Positions 18,228 to 28,603 are shown, numbered from the stretch's first letter. The stretch is DNA of 64,000 nucleotides from Promethearchaeota archaeon (GCA_011364925.1 RDOA01000002.1:124001-188000); one strand, 5' to 3'. Numbers and translations: made by a program. Notes: generated by a model not told the origin, from the letters alone.

Positions 18228-19286
18228 TTATACTTTTTTCCTTGTTTCAGTAAACTCTAACTTTCGCACTATTGTTTCAAATATATCTATTGCTCGCGAT
18301 AGCTCCCCGCGTTCCATATTTTTAATTGCTACACCACTTAATTGTGAAACCTCACTAAGTAAATCACTTTTTATCTCATTATATCGGTTTTTTATTTGCT
18401 CTAATTTAATTGGTATTTTTCTGTCTACGAATCTTTGATGCATATTTTCTATACGAGCTAGGAACTCTTTTATTTCCCGCAAATTGTACTTGTTAGCACT
18501 TGGTTCAGATAATTTGGAAAAGATCTCAATTTCCTTTAAAAGTGAATCTTGCTCGATTTTTAATCGGTATACCAAATTTTCATCTTTTAATATGAGTTGC
18601 TGAGCTATTGGAAGTTTAAGTAGGTTGTATTTACTTTCGTATTTCTGCCTTAAATCTTCAACAAGTTTGTGAGCGTCGCGAAATTGTTCTTTATTTACCA
18701 ATTCTTCAAATTCTTTTATGGCTTGTTTGTATTGGAACTTAATCTCCTGAACCACTTCACTTGCGATTGCTCTTGATTTAGCTTCATCAATAAAGTTATT
18801 TTGATCTTGTTCAAGAGAATCGTCATTGATGCTTTTAGCTAATTTCATTATATCCTGAGCAACACTAATAGCACCAACATAGTCGTCTGAGATAAATAAC
18901 TTATCTGCTTTGCTTTTTAGTTTGCTTATCTCGGAGAGAATTGGTAAAAGTTTCGTTTCAAGAGCTTTAATACTAAAGCTCAATACATTCTCTTCAATAC
19001 CAACAACCTCTAGGAACTCTGGTGGTTCTAATCCCGATTCAACAGTAATATTCCTGATAATTTGCAATTCTGGATACTCTTGTGTAATATTCGTTCGGAT
19101 TTGGGGAATTTGGCTTTTTAAACTCTGGGATACTTTTTTTCCTATCCAGATATATAATCTTTTCAGATTCGGAACGTAAAAAGTTAAAATATTAAACAGT
19201 GTTAAGTTTCTTAGCAATTCCTCTGGAAGGATTTCATCAATGCCACCAGAGTAATTTAGCTTAAAAATTCTAATCTCAGAACTCAT
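18228..19286 (-). CDS. Gelsolin-like domain plus coiled-coil protein
   Basis: A 352-residue protein. Residues 5-110 look like one gelsolin domain: after IRIFKLNYSGG the core has LKRLYIWIGKKVSQSLKSQI, matching the family's 'YVWIGKxAS' strand-turn-helix, then a Pro-containing strand PELQIIRNITV and ESGLEPPEFLEVVG, matching the 'EGxEPxxF' end of gelsolin repeats. From about residue 125 to the end are helical repeats (KADKLFISDDYVGAISVAQD, ERGELSRAIDIFETIVRKL). Asgard archaea are known to encode gelsolin-domain proteins that act on their actins. It lies 123 bases downstream of a large surface-protein gene on the same strand, so it may belong to that transcript. The stop at 18228 may be bypassed or reflect a frameshift, joining it to the next gene. 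Confidence 0.62.
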   Translation of the reverse strand: MSSEIRIFKLNYSGGIDEILPEELLRNLTLFNILTFYVPNLKRLYIWIGKKVSQSLKSQIPQIRTNITQEYPELQIIRNITVESGLEPPEFLEVVGIEENVLSFSIKALETKLLPILSEISKLKSKADKLFISDDYVGAISVAQDIMKLAKSINDDSLEQDQNNFIDEAKSRAIASEVVQEIKFQYKQAIKEFEELVNKEQFRDAHKLVEDLRQKYESKYNLLKLPIAQQLILKDENLVYRLKIEQDSLLKEIEIFSKLSEPSANKYNLREIKEFLARIENMHQRFVDRKIPIKLEQIKNRYNEIKSDLLSEVSQLSGVAIKNMERGELSRAIDIFETIVRKLEFTETRKKV

Positions 19287-19409
19287 CTATGCAATTATTT
19301 AAGATTCAATACTATTTCAATTTTCTTCAGTAAGAATCTTAATTATAAACAAAATACAGAGAATAAAAAAAATAAAGATTAAAAAAAATATTTTGATATA
19401 TTTTGCCAG

Positions 19410-22400
19410 CTATTTCTTAATTTCTCCCATAAAATCTTTCGTTATTTGTGGCGGTTTAGAAATTTCCTCAGCAGGTTTCCCTTTCAATAATTTGGATGTT
19501 CTAGTAATTTCATTTTGGTATTCAACACTAAAAGCTTTTTTCCTCTCAGTTACATCAATTTTTGGACTCTTGGTTTTCTTCAGTGTTTTAGAGAATTTTC
19601 TAACCTTTCTAACAGATTTAGGATACTTGAATATTTTATGGTAAAGATACAAGTAAGTAACCAAGGCAACTGCTACTAATCCCCCGATTGCAGATAATAA
19701 TTGGAATAATAGTAATTCTCCTGACGGGATAATAACATTTACATGGATTTCATAAGGCGTAAAATCGTATTCATTACCTTTATATGCATTTATTGTGATA
19801 GTGACTGACTGTTGAATTCCCGTTATTGTCGCGGTATATACTCCATTATTGTCAGTTAAGAATCCAATGCCACCAGCCCATCTATATGTCACTTCAGCAC
19901 CTTTCACGAGACCACTAAAGTTTAAATTATGGATTTCAATTTCAAGATAAACTTCTTCGCCAGGTCTTATAGTTATAGTTGATTCTCCGGAAGTCGTTGT
20001 AATATTTGTCTGTATTCTTTCTACATTTACGTACAATTGTTGTATGAAAAACGACTCGAAATTTGCTTTCTCAGCAATTATTGTGAAGAGTTTTAATCCT
20101 ACTCCCAAAACAGATGTATTAATTGTTAATGAATACTGTTCTAAAGTTATATTTTCAATTAACAAATCTGCTAAATCTCCATTTAACTGAATAGTAGCAC
20201 CTGAGATATGATTTCCAGTTCTTACATCGCGATATTTGATTGTAAAAGTGAGAAGCGAACTTACAGTAAGTTCCATATAAGGATCTGTGGTCTTGGATAA
20301 TCCATTAATAAATAGCTCTCCAGTGGTCCCTCTTTCAATGATTTGGATGAAAAATTCGAATAGGGCAGTTTGGTAATTCTCAACTTGAGCGCGGATGACA
20401 ATTCTGTTCAAAGTGCTATTCAAATCGATTATTTCTAGCGTCAAATTGTAATATTCTAAAACTGCATTTTCTGTAAAGTATTCTTTATTAATTATATCAA
20501 CAGCAGCACCACCGAGAAACTCTTTCGTAATGTTATCCAGATATTTAACAGTTATATTTAATGTATCAGTAACTTCCAATTGGATGGTATCTCCATAATA
20601 ATATTGAGTTCCATTTAGAAAAAGGAGTACTTGAGTTTTCTTTTCATTTACAATAAGAGTTATAACTTCTGAGCTCAATGTGTAATTATCTGTTTTTGCG
20701 CTTATGGTTAAAAATTTAACTCCTACTCCTAAATCATCAGAAATTATTGTGATGTTATATTGATTAAATGTTAAATTCTCAGTGAAATTTTGTGGAATCC
20801 CAGATTCAATCAATCGTACATTCGCATTACTGATAAAAGAGTCTGTGCTTAAATCTTTATAAAACACAGTGATATTTAGACTCTCTCCAATTGAAATGTT
20901 ATAAAATTCAAAATTAGTTGACAGAAAACCATTTAAATAAACATCAACTTTACTGCCTCTCTCGGTAACTGAAACGGAAATGATTCTTGAAGAGAGAGTA
21001 TAATTCTCTTTATTGGCTGAAATCGTAAGGAAATTAATACCCAGAGCTAATATCGCTGTGTTAATATTCAGATTATAATCTAATGGCGAATTTTCTGTGA
21101 AATTCTCTGAAACACCTGTACCTGATAGTTGTACTGATGCTCCGCTTATAAAAGAATCAGTAAAACTGTCGTTAAAAGACACTGAAATGCTTAAAATTTC
21201 ACTCCAAGGAACTACGATAGATGTTGTCTCAATCCCGTTTAATATTATATTGTCTAAATATGAATTTCTCTCTTTTACTTCAATCTTGAAACGAATTGAT
21301 TGAGTAGTATAATTTTCTTTATACGCATTAACAGTAAGGAAACTGTTCCCTAAACCGAGATCTGTTGTGTCAATATTTATGAAATATTGATGATAAGAAG
21401 GAATTTCAGTGAAATTTTGTGGATTTCCTATTCCAACTAATTCAACAGTTGCTCCATCGATGTGTGTGTACGGAACTTGCTCAGTATCTCTGTACATTAT
21501 TGTAATATTACCACTATTTCCATATATCATTTCTACAGCCTTATCGAGAGTTTTATCAACACCATCAAGAAAAAGTAATAATTCTGTGTTTCTTTCAATT
21601 ACTTTTATATTTATTAACTCCGATATTGACTCATAGTATTTCTTACTTGCTTCAATCGAAAAGAAATTATTTCCAATAGATAATTCAGTTGAACTGAATA
21701 TTAAACTGTATTGATTAAAAATCAAACTTTCATTGAGAATCCTAGGTCCACCATCTCCTAATAGCCTTACTGTCGCATTAGGAATAAATGCATCTAAGCT
21801 ATCTTTATAGATTCCAGTGACATTTACATCATCGCCCATCGTAACTTCTATTGACTTTTCTAAAGTTTTATCCTGTGAATTTAAAAAAATCCCCAAACTG
21901 GTTGTGTCTTCTATGGTGTTCTTTGTATAATGAATCAAAAGCGATGCATTATCGATAGAGATAACATATTTCTGATCTAAAGAAAATTTATCTGCAAGAT
22001 AGACTTTAATTGAGAGCGTGATATTCACATCTTTTAAGATTAAGTTTGTGACATCAAAACCTCCAACTTTAGCCTCTTGAAATGTTGAAGTTGCCATACT
22101 TAATTTAATAGTTTCTGCATACTGGTTATTATTAATATATACTCTTAATTCTGAGTTTGGAGAATCTTCAGTCCAAGTTTTATCAATTTTATATTTAAAG
22201 TTTAGCGTAGCGTTGTTAATATCAATATTAGAACCACTAATCTTATTTCCAATTTGATTCCAGGAAAGCGAAGTAAATTGGTCAATATTTTTTTCATATG
22301 CAAAGGTTAAATTTACTGACTTTATGAGTAATAATCTCCAATTATCAGCATCTTGACCAAAATTGTCCTCGCACCAAATTCTCATTCCTATAGAGATTCT

Positions 22401-23270
22401 AAAATTCTTAAAGTTATAGTTTAAAACTGTTGTTAAATAAAATATAAAGATATTTTCGGGTATAGTGACCATTACAGAATCGTCTATGTGATCGATTAAA
22501 GGATTATCCTGACCAAGTTTTGATGTTTGATTATATGCGACCTCAAAAATACTATTATTTGCAGGATCAGATATCCACACATAAAATCGGACGTAATCTC
22601 CTGTAGACCCTTGGAAATAGCCACCTGTTGGGTTAGTATCTACTCCTGAATCACTCATTACATCAATAGCACCAGTAAACTCATTTGGTGCATTATCATC
22701 AATAGAAGGAGTTGCCTGAACTGTAGCATTAAAAATCGCTGTAAGATTTGCTGAAGTTATAACGTAATCAGACATATTCACTGGCATGCTAAGCATATGA
22801 TCCCAATTTACGGCAACAGACTGATCAGCACCTTCATCCCAATAATGGCTAACAGCAGCACCACTAGCATTAATTATCGCAGCATCTGGGTACGCCGGAA
22901 AGTTTGGGTTCTTAGTCTTATTCCAATTTGAATCTTGCGTTAAATCCGAATAAAATTCAAAAGTATTTTTTTCACCTAATATTTCATAATTCGCTTGGTT
23001 ATTATCGCTATTAGCATTAATATCAGAAAGATCACCTTCACTTACATTATACCATGGAGTGATCGGAGTTTCAAAGGTTGGATTATCAAGCCACTCGATA
23101 ACGTAATCATCTTGGACGATTCCTTGAGATTCGGGGGTTATATCTCGTGTTGGTGTAATAAATTGATTGTCGCCAAAGTTAAATAACAAAATCGTTGAAG
23201 GATTTCCAATAATTATTAGAATCAAAATTGCCATAGAAATTTTTACTTTTCGCTTTGTATTATTAGACAT
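19410..23270 (-). CDS. Large cell-surface protein with Ig-like repeats and basic cytoplasmic tail
   Basis: A 1286-residue membrane-anchored surface protein. Residues 8-30 are a signal sequence or anchor. Residues about 50-450 form an ectodomain module shared with the two upstream genes (NMSDYVITSANL, NFRISIGMRIWCEDNFG, IDQFTSLSW). From about 460 to 1070 come six beta-sandwich repeats of 85-95 residues, each starting with a form of LFLNGxxKT, holding GASVQLxGxG-like strands and ending in a conserved ITVxERxT linker; a divergent seventh (with GEEVYLEIEI and AGGIGFLTDNNGVYTATI) precedes the membrane. Many N-x-S/T sequons suggest glycosylation. A single helix at about 1184-1210 is followed by a 76-residue basic tail with KYPKSVRKVRKFSKTL and TSKLLKGKP, also found in its neighbours. 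Binding partners are unknown. Confidence 0.85.
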   Translation of the reverse strand: MSNNTKRKVKISMAILILIIIGNPSTILLFNFGDNQFITPTRDITPESQGIVQDDYVIEWLDNPTFETPITPWYNVSEGDLSDINANSDNNQANYEILGEKNTFEFYSDLTQDSNWNKTKNPNFPAYPDAAIINASGAAVSHYWDEGADQSVAVNWDHMLSMPVNMSDYVITSANLTAIFNATVQATPSIDDNAPNEFTGAIDVMSDSGVDTNPTGGYFQGSTGDYVRFYVWISDPANNSIFEVAYNQTSKLGQDNPLIDHIDDSVMVTIPENIFIFYLTTVLNYNFKNFRISIGMRIWCEDNFGQDADNWRLLLIKSVNLTFAYEKNIDQFTSLSWNQIGNKISGSNIDINNATLNFKYKIDKTWTEDSPNSELRVYINNNQYAETIKLSMATSTFQEAKVGGFDVTNLILKDVNITLSIKVYLADKFSLDQKYVISIDNASLLIHYTKNTIEDTTSLGIFLNSQDKTLEKSIEVTMGDDVNVTGIYKDSLDAFIPNATVRLLGDGGPRILNESLIFNQYSLIFSSTELSIGNNFFSIEASKKYYESISELINIKVIERNTELLLFLDGVDKTLDKAVEMIYGNSGNITIMYRDTEQVPYTHIDGATVELVGIGNPQNFTEIPSYHQYFINIDTTDLGLGNSFLTVNAYKENYTTQSIRFKIEVKERNSYLDNIILNGIETTSIVVPWSEILSISVSFNDSFTDSFISGASVQLSGTGVSENFTENSPLDYNLNINTAILALGINFLTISANKENYTLSSRIISVSVTERGSKVDVYLNGFLSTNFEFYNISIGESLNITVFYKDLSTDSFISNANVRLIESGIPQNFTENLTFNQYNITIISDDLGVGVKFLTISAKTDNYTLSSEVITLIVNEKKTQVLLFLNGTQYYYGDTIQLEVTDTLNITVKYLDNITKEFLGGAAVDIINKEYFTENAVLEYYNLTLEIIDLNSTLNRIVIRAQVENYQTALFEFFIQIIERGTTGELFINGLSKTTDPYMELTVSSLLTFTIKYRDVRTGNHISGATIQLNGDLADLLIENITLEQYSLTINTSVLGVGLKLFTIIAEKANFESFFIQQLYVNVERIQTNITTTSGESTITIRPGEEVYLEIEIHNLNFSGLVKGAEVTYRWAGGIGFLTDNNGVYTATITGIQQSVTITINAYKGNEYDFTPYEIHVNVIIPSGELLLFQLLSAIGGLVAVALVTYLYLYHKIFKYPKSVRKVRKFSKTLKKTKSPKIDVTERKKAFSVEYQNEITRTSKLLKGKPAEEISKPPQITKDFMGEIKK

Positions 23271-23486
23271 AATAGTCTCCTCATATATAATCTAAATAAT
23301 TTTTAGATATTTTTATTTTAGATATTATAATTTCTATATGATATTGCTTATTTATAATCTAGTTCAAAATTTCATCTAGAATCTAGATATTATAAGCAAT
23401 AAGAGTTTTGTTTTTCTATATAAGAAAAAGATTTGTTGCTCGATAAATTTCTTCTATTTTTTTATTTAAAAAAATTAAATAAAGTA

Positions 23487-25187
23487 TTATTTTGGTAGTT
23501 CTCCTTCCTTTTTATCCAGTATTTTGCCTTTCATTACTGGCTCTTTTGTCGGAGAACCTTTTAAAAACTTGTCCGTTTTCTTTAATTCTGTGTTGTAATT
23601 CTTGTCGAACGAAGCTCTCTGACCAACGATACCAACACTAGGAGTCTTAGCACTAGATAGCGTTTTTCTATACTTCCTCACCTTTCTTACAGGGACAGGA
23701 TATTTCAGATAGGCTTGATACGCGATGAGATAAGCGCCTAAAACTGTAGCCCCAATTACTGCAATGATGAATAAACCCACAAATAACCAGTTTTCTTCTA
23801 CAGGCACCGGGATAATTTCAGTCCAAGAAATGAATAGATTCACATTGGTTATCGAGATCGTTATATTGTTGCTTAATCCAAAATCTTCTGCTAAATATAC
23901 CTGAATTGAAAGTGTAAAGTTCTCATAAGGTATCATTATTTCTGTAATGTCAAACCCTCCAGATCTCGCTTCTGTAAAATCGGTATCATAGACATAGTTT
24001 ATGAGGTATAAAGCAGGATCAAAAACTCTATCGTTAATTTTTATTAAAAATCTAGAATTCTGGGACGCATCTGTCCAACTCTGATCCATTTTATACTCAA
24101 AAGTAAGGTTAGCTTTGGTGATTTGAACATTAGAACCTTTTACTTCCTCTAAATCCTGAGCCCATGAACCAGAAGTGAATTGATTTATCTTTTTCTCGTA
24201 AGTAAATGTTAGATTAAGAGATTTAAATCGTAAATCATTCCAGTAATCGCGGTCTGTACTAGATAAATTATCTTCACAATAAATATATATTCCTAAGATA
24301 ATCGTAAAATTGTTATGACCGGGATCTAGGGCTAACACATTGTTTATAGCGTCAATTATTGCTTGGTTTCCAAAGGTTCCAATGTTTCCTTCGATATCGT
24401 AAAGAGGTAGAGTATCGCTTCCTAAATATACCGTTTTATTTTTAGCAATTGGGTAGAGGCTTAATTCATTAACATCTAAATCAGAAATATAAACATAAAA
24501 TGTAACAGAATCAAATTCTTGATATTGATCTATACTTGCTTGACTGGGGCTCCATCTCGCATAAGTATCACCTTCCACATCGATGTTTCTGTCTACACTG
24601 GCGTTAATTACTGCGTTAAAAGAAACGGAAGTAATGTTATAATCGCTCATGTCTACCGGCATACTAACATTTGTTCTCCAATGCATCTCGGGTGTGTTTT
24701 TTGGTTGTCCACCAGATTCTCCTTCCCACCACCAGTGACTACACCACGCTCCATTATCATCGATTCCATAATATGGAACAGAAGCGCGTTGAGGCACAAC
24801 CTCCGACGGATCCAATATGTATTCGTTCCAATTTGATTGAGTTGCGCTATTAAGAAGAACTTCTTTTGTTCGTGTGTCTCCAATTATTTTTATATTTGCT
24901 TGATTCAAGCTTGTAGACGCTTCTACATCTGATTGATCTCCTGCTAAAATCGTATATGGATCTGATTTTGGGTGGTTCTCAATCCAAGGTTCATTTGTGT
25001 GTGTTTGAACTTTCGTTGCAGACGGCTTAATTGTTACTGCTTTTTCGCTAACGGCATTTTTTGGTGTTACTATGAATGGCAACATTAGCAAGGCGACAAG
25101 CGTTATTATCAAATAAATGGTATGCGTTTTCTTCATTTTAGATCGATTTACTAAATTATAATTATAGGTATAAATATGAAATATCAT
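23487..25187 (-). CDS. Surface protein, single-module paralogue with basic cytoplasmic tail
   Basis: A 566-residue paralogue of the flanking genes, with one ectodomain module and no Ig repeats. An N-terminal hydrophobic signal (THTIYLIITLVALLMLPFIV) follows a basic start; the proper start may be the internal MKKTHT at residue 18 rather than the first ATG. The module has DMSDYNITSVSFNAVINASV, NFTIILGIYIYCEDNLS and INQFTSGSW, plus several sequons. A membrane helix at about 465-494 leads to a 72-residue cytoplasmic tail starting KYPVPVRKVRKYRKTL and including KKTDKFLKGSP. It sits 216 bases downstream of the start of the 1286-residue gene's neighbour region and reads the same way, so the three genes probably form one transcription unit or have separate promoters in AT-rich gaps. 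Confidence 0.83.
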   Translation of the reverse strand: MIFHIYTYNYNLVNRSKMKKTHTIYLIITLVALLMLPFIVTPKNAVSEKAVTIKPSATKVQTHTNEPWIENHPKSDPYTILAGDQSDVEASTSLNQANIKIIGDTRTKEVLLNSATQSNWNEYILDPSEVVPQRASVPYYGIDDNGAWCSHWWWEGESGGQPKNTPEMHWRTNVSMPVDMSDYNITSVSFNAVINASVDRNIDVEGDTYARWSPSQASIDQYQEFDSVTFYVYISDLDVNELSLYPIAKNKTVYLGSDTLPLYDIEGNIGTFGNQAIIDAINNVLALDPGHNNFTIILGIYIYCEDNLSSTDRDYWNDLRFKSLNLTFTYEKKINQFTSGSWAQDLEEVKGSNVQITKANLTFEYKMDQSWTDASQNSRFLIKINDRVFDPALYLINYVYDTDFTEARSGGFDITEIMIPYENFTLSIQVYLAEDFGLSNNITISITNVNLFISWTEIIPVPVEENWLFVGLFIIAVIGATVLGAYLIAYQAYLKYPVPVRKVRKYRKTLSSAKTPSVGIVGQRASFDKNYNTELKKTDKFLKGSPTKEPVMKGKILDKKEGELPK

Positions 25188-25324
25188 ACTTATATTTCTT
25201 AATAGTTTAAAAATTTAATTTCATCATTTATCTATTTTTCTCTTCTAAAAAAATTGATTTTGAATACGATAGAAAATAAAAAAAAGCCTTTCTAATTATA
25301 TGGTATTTCTTTTAGTGATGGTAG

Positions 25325-28300
25325 TCACAATTTAGGTTTTATGATCTTGTCGCTTGAAGGAGCACCTTTTAATATTTTCGATGTTCTATTTTTCTCCTCT
25401 TGATATCTCTGATTAAAAGCTAATTTTCGGTCTGTAATTTTAACATCAGGATTCTTTGTATGTGATAATGTTTTTCTATATTTCCTAACTTTTCTTATGG
25501 GAACAGGGTATTTCAAGATTAATTGATATAAAATAACATAAGTGGCTAATGTAGCAGCTCCAATTGTAGCTATGATAAAAAATACCATGAATATAAAATT
25601 TGGCTCTACGGGGATTATTACATCGTAAGTTATCCAAAGATTTACATTGTCCATAGAAATCATTATATCATTACCTAAAATGAACTCATCAGCAATATAT
25701 ACTTGAATTGAAACATTGATCTCATCGTTATTTGGTATTAAATTAGTAACAGTGAATCCACTTTCTCTGGCTTCTTTAAATTTCGTTTCTAATTCGCTTA
25801 TTCTAATGGTTTCGTTGTATTCAATATTGTTAATAAAGAGTTTAAACCTAGAGTTAGGAGACGAAGAACTTAATCTTGTGTCGTTGATTTTATAGTCAAA
25901 AAATAATTTTGCGTTCTTAACTTCAACGGTGTAATTATTTTCTTCTATCTTTTTTCCATAATATTCCCAGGTTAAAGTTGAGAACTGGTCAATTTTTTTC
26001 TCATATGTAATAGATAAATTAAAATTCTTTATCAGTAACATCTGCCAATTATCGCTATCTCCGGGATGTCCGCTGTCTTCACACCAGATATATGTGCCTA
26101 ATGTAATAGCAAAATTTTGATGATCATAGTTTAAAGCTTGTTCGAGGTAGAATTTTAGAGTGTCTTCGTTTACAGGTTTTATTAAAGTATCATTTAATTG
26201 AGTAATTGGAATTGGATCGTCTCTTCCTAAATCATCTGTTTGATACTGCACTGCAGGGAATTCTCGATTTTTCCACACATCGGATATGATTAAAAAGAAT
26301 CGAGCAAAATCTCCTGTTGCGATCTGAACCGTTGTTCCACCACTGATGGTATCTCCAGGGCGATCAATACCACCTCCATTTACTGGAGTTGCTTGCACAG
26401 TACCGTTTATTAAACAATCTAAGGATGCTCCAGTTATAATATAATCAGACATGTTTATATCCATGGTAAAATTTTTCTGCCATTGGATTCTTAGAGCTTG
26501 TGGGGCGTTATCTGGCCAGAAGTGACTTACGTACCACCCTCTTTCGTCCATTCCGTAAGTATCCGGAGCAGGTAACCCCTCTTGATCTGCTATTTCACTC
26601 CAACCACTACTGGTTCCATTTTCAAAGAAAAATTGCGTTCCAGTGTCACCACTTATCAAATAATTCGCAGTACCGTTACTAATCTCTGTTTGAATATCTG
26701 ATAAGTCTCCCTCCAATAAAGAGGTCCAATTTTCAACTGTATTAAAATTAGTGTTATCTATCCATTGCTGAGTCTCAGATCTTCTTGTATAAGTAGTAGT
26801 TGAACTTTCTTGAGAAAGCTTTAATAAATTTTGATCGTAACCAGAACTTTTAGGAATATTAGCAACTTTAATTGGTATAAAATTTAATCCGAATAACAAG
26901 AATATTATAAAGAATAGCATTGTGGTAGATTTAAGTTGACCAACTTTCTTTTTTAAGTTGCTTTTTGTTTTTTTAGGGGTGCTTTTTGTAATTTTGCCAT
27001 ACTTATTGTTAAATAAATCTTTTTGTGTCTTGATGGAAACGTTTGGAGGGGTCTCCTTTTTCAATGTCTTACGGTATTTTCTTACTTTTCTGACTTGTTT
27101 TGGAAATCTCAAAACTCTTCTGTAGTAGAAAAAATAAACCAATAGTGAGGCAGAAGCGATTAACGCACATATTAAAAGAATGAGAAAAGTAATATTTCGC
27201 TGAGCAGGGAAAAATATATTGTAAGAAACTCTCAAATATACATTATCGATCGTGATCGTATAATTTTCAGCTAAATTAAAATTATCTCCAATGAATATTT
27301 GGATCGTAAGGTTTATATCGTAATTTCCAGGCGTAATACTCGTAAAATCGTACCCATCTTCTTTAGCAGGTTTAAAGCTTATATCTGCTTGACCTAGATT
27401 TATATTCTCACTATATTCTTGATTGTTAATTAAAATCCTAAACTCAGAGTTAGAAGACAAAGAAGTAGGCCACAATTTATCAATTTTATAATCAAAGAAT
27501 AGTTTTGACTTTGTTATATCTATAATTCCACCTTTATTATCAATGCGCTCAGTAGGATATTTCCACGCGACCGTAGTAAGTCTATTGATGTTTTTTACAT
27601 AAGAAATTGTTAAATTGCATGCCCTTATGTAAACTTTAGGATATTCATCTAAATCCGTGGCACAATTGTCTTCGCAATTGAATTCCATTCCTAGAATAAT
27701 AATAAAATTCTGATAATCGCTATTTTCCAGAACCTGATTAAGGAAAAATATTAAATCTTCCATATTATCCGCCACAAAAATAGTATCATTTAAATAGTCG
27801 TAACTGTCAATAACTTGAGCCCCATCCTGACCTAACGTGGTGCTTTGATATTGCGTAACTGTATAATTTACATCCTTTTTGATGTTCGCCAGTCTTACAA
27901 AAAACCTTACATAATCACCGGTATTAAAATTAACCATATCAGCATCTCCTTCTACTTCAACACCTTCCCAATGCCAAACATCTCCAGATCCACAGCCAAC
28001 ATATGCTTTTGCTGTAGCGTTTACCATTACACTTAACGAAGCAGAAGTTATAGTATAATCCGACATATTAAGTGGGGTAGTAACAACTTTTTCCCATTGG
28101 ATACTCGTCTTTTGATAAGCGTTTACTGTTGTGCCTAATTGTTCAGCCCATAGATGAGACGCGAACACTCCTGATTCATCGCTTCCATGTCCTTGAGTTG
28201 GATAAACGGGGATATCTGGATTAGTTGAATTATACCAACCTTGAGATGTGGAAGAATTAATGATGCCTGAGATTAGAGTAGTGGTATGCGATTCTCCAAT

Positions 28301-28603
28301 AATCTTAAAATCTCCTCCTCCATTAACGATTTGCGTACTTACATCACTTACATCACCACTGTATTCACTAATCCAACCGGCATCACTATTAAATTCACTA
28401 TTACCAATCAGTTGTGCTTCATGTGATTCCTTGAACCACTCGTCTGCGACGCCTTCTTGACTTACATTTATCTTAAGATCTTGATTTGATTTAGCTAATA
28501 CCTTATCGCTTTGATTAAAGAAAAAGAATGATGTTGCAGTCGAAATCGTCATTATAATAATAATGTAAAGAATTTTTTTCTTCCGAGATAATTTTTTTTT
28601 CAT
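25325..28603 (-). CDS. Double-module surface protein with two membrane-proximal tail motifs
   Basis: A 1092-residue protein that is two paralogous modules fused in frame. Segment order: N-terminal anchor (10-29), first ectodomain with NMSDYTITSASL and NFIIILGMEFNCEDN, membrane helix (470-494), basic segment FPKQVRKVRKYRKTLKK followed by a lysine-rich linker, a second anchor-like helix (561-580), a second ectodomain with NMSDYIITGASL and NFAITLGTYIWCEDS, a last helix (about 1000-1028) and the tail KYPVPIRKVRKYRKTL ... TSKILKGAP. The predicted topology is therefore four membrane passes with two exposed domains. It is the first gene of the row of three related surface proteins. No enzymatic motif was found in either ectodomain; paired cysteines in each (for example CEDNC) could form disulfides. 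Confidence 0.84.
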   Translation of the reverse strand: MKKKLSRKKKILYIIIIMTISTATSFFFFNQSDKVLAKSNQDLKINVSQEGVADEWFKESHEAQLIGNSEFNSDAGWISEYSGDVSDVSTQIVNGGGDFKIIGESHTTTLISGIINSSTSQGWYNSTNPDIPVYPTQGHGSDESGVFASHLWAEQLGTTVNAYQKTSIQWEKVVTTPLNMSDYTITSASLSVMVNATAKAYVGCGSGDVWHWEGVEVEGDADMVNFNTGDYVRFFVRLANIKKDVNYTVTQYQSTTLGQDGAQVIDSYDYLNDTIFVADNMEDLIFFLNQVLENSDYQNFIIILGMEFNCEDNCATDLDEYPKVYIRACNLTISYVKNINRLTTVAWKYPTERIDNKGGIIDITKSKLFFDYKIDKLWPTSLSSNSEFRILINNQEYSENINLGQADISFKPAKEDGYDFTSITPGNYDINLTIQIFIGDNFNLAENYTITIDNVYLRVSYNIFFPAQRNITFLILLICALIASASLLVYFFYYRRVLRFPKQVRKVRKYRKTLKKETPPNVSIKTQKDLFNNKYGKITKSTPKKTKSNLKKKVGQLKSTTMLFFIIFLLFGLNFIPIKVANIPKSSGYDQNLLKLSQESSTTTYTRRSETQQWIDNTNFNTVENWTSLLEGDLSDIQTEISNGTANYLISGDTGTQFFFENGTSSGWSEIADQEGLPAPDTYGMDERGWYVSHFWPDNAPQALRIQWQKNFTMDINMSDYIITGASLDCLINGTVQATPVNGGGIDRPGDTISGGTTVQIATGDFARFFLIISDVWKNREFPAVQYQTDDLGRDDPIPITQLNDTLIKPVNEDTLKFYLEQALNYDHQNFAITLGTYIWCEDSGHPGDSDNWQMLLIKNFNLSITYEKKIDQFSTLTWEYYGKKIEENNYTVEVKNAKLFFDYKINDTRLSSSSPNSRFKLFINNIEYNETIRISELETKFKEARESGFTVTNLIPNNDEINVSIQVYIADEFILGNDIMISMDNVNLWITYDVIIPVEPNFIFMVFFIIATIGAATLATYVILYQLILKYPVPIRKVRKYRKTLSHTKNPDVKITDRKLAFNQRYQEEKNRTSKILKGAPSSDKIIKPKL

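Noticed and set aside
24519-24883. Overlapping small frames within the surface-protein gene
   Set aside because: They lie on other frames within a strongly coding region with signal sequence, sequons and membrane helix, so they are shadows.
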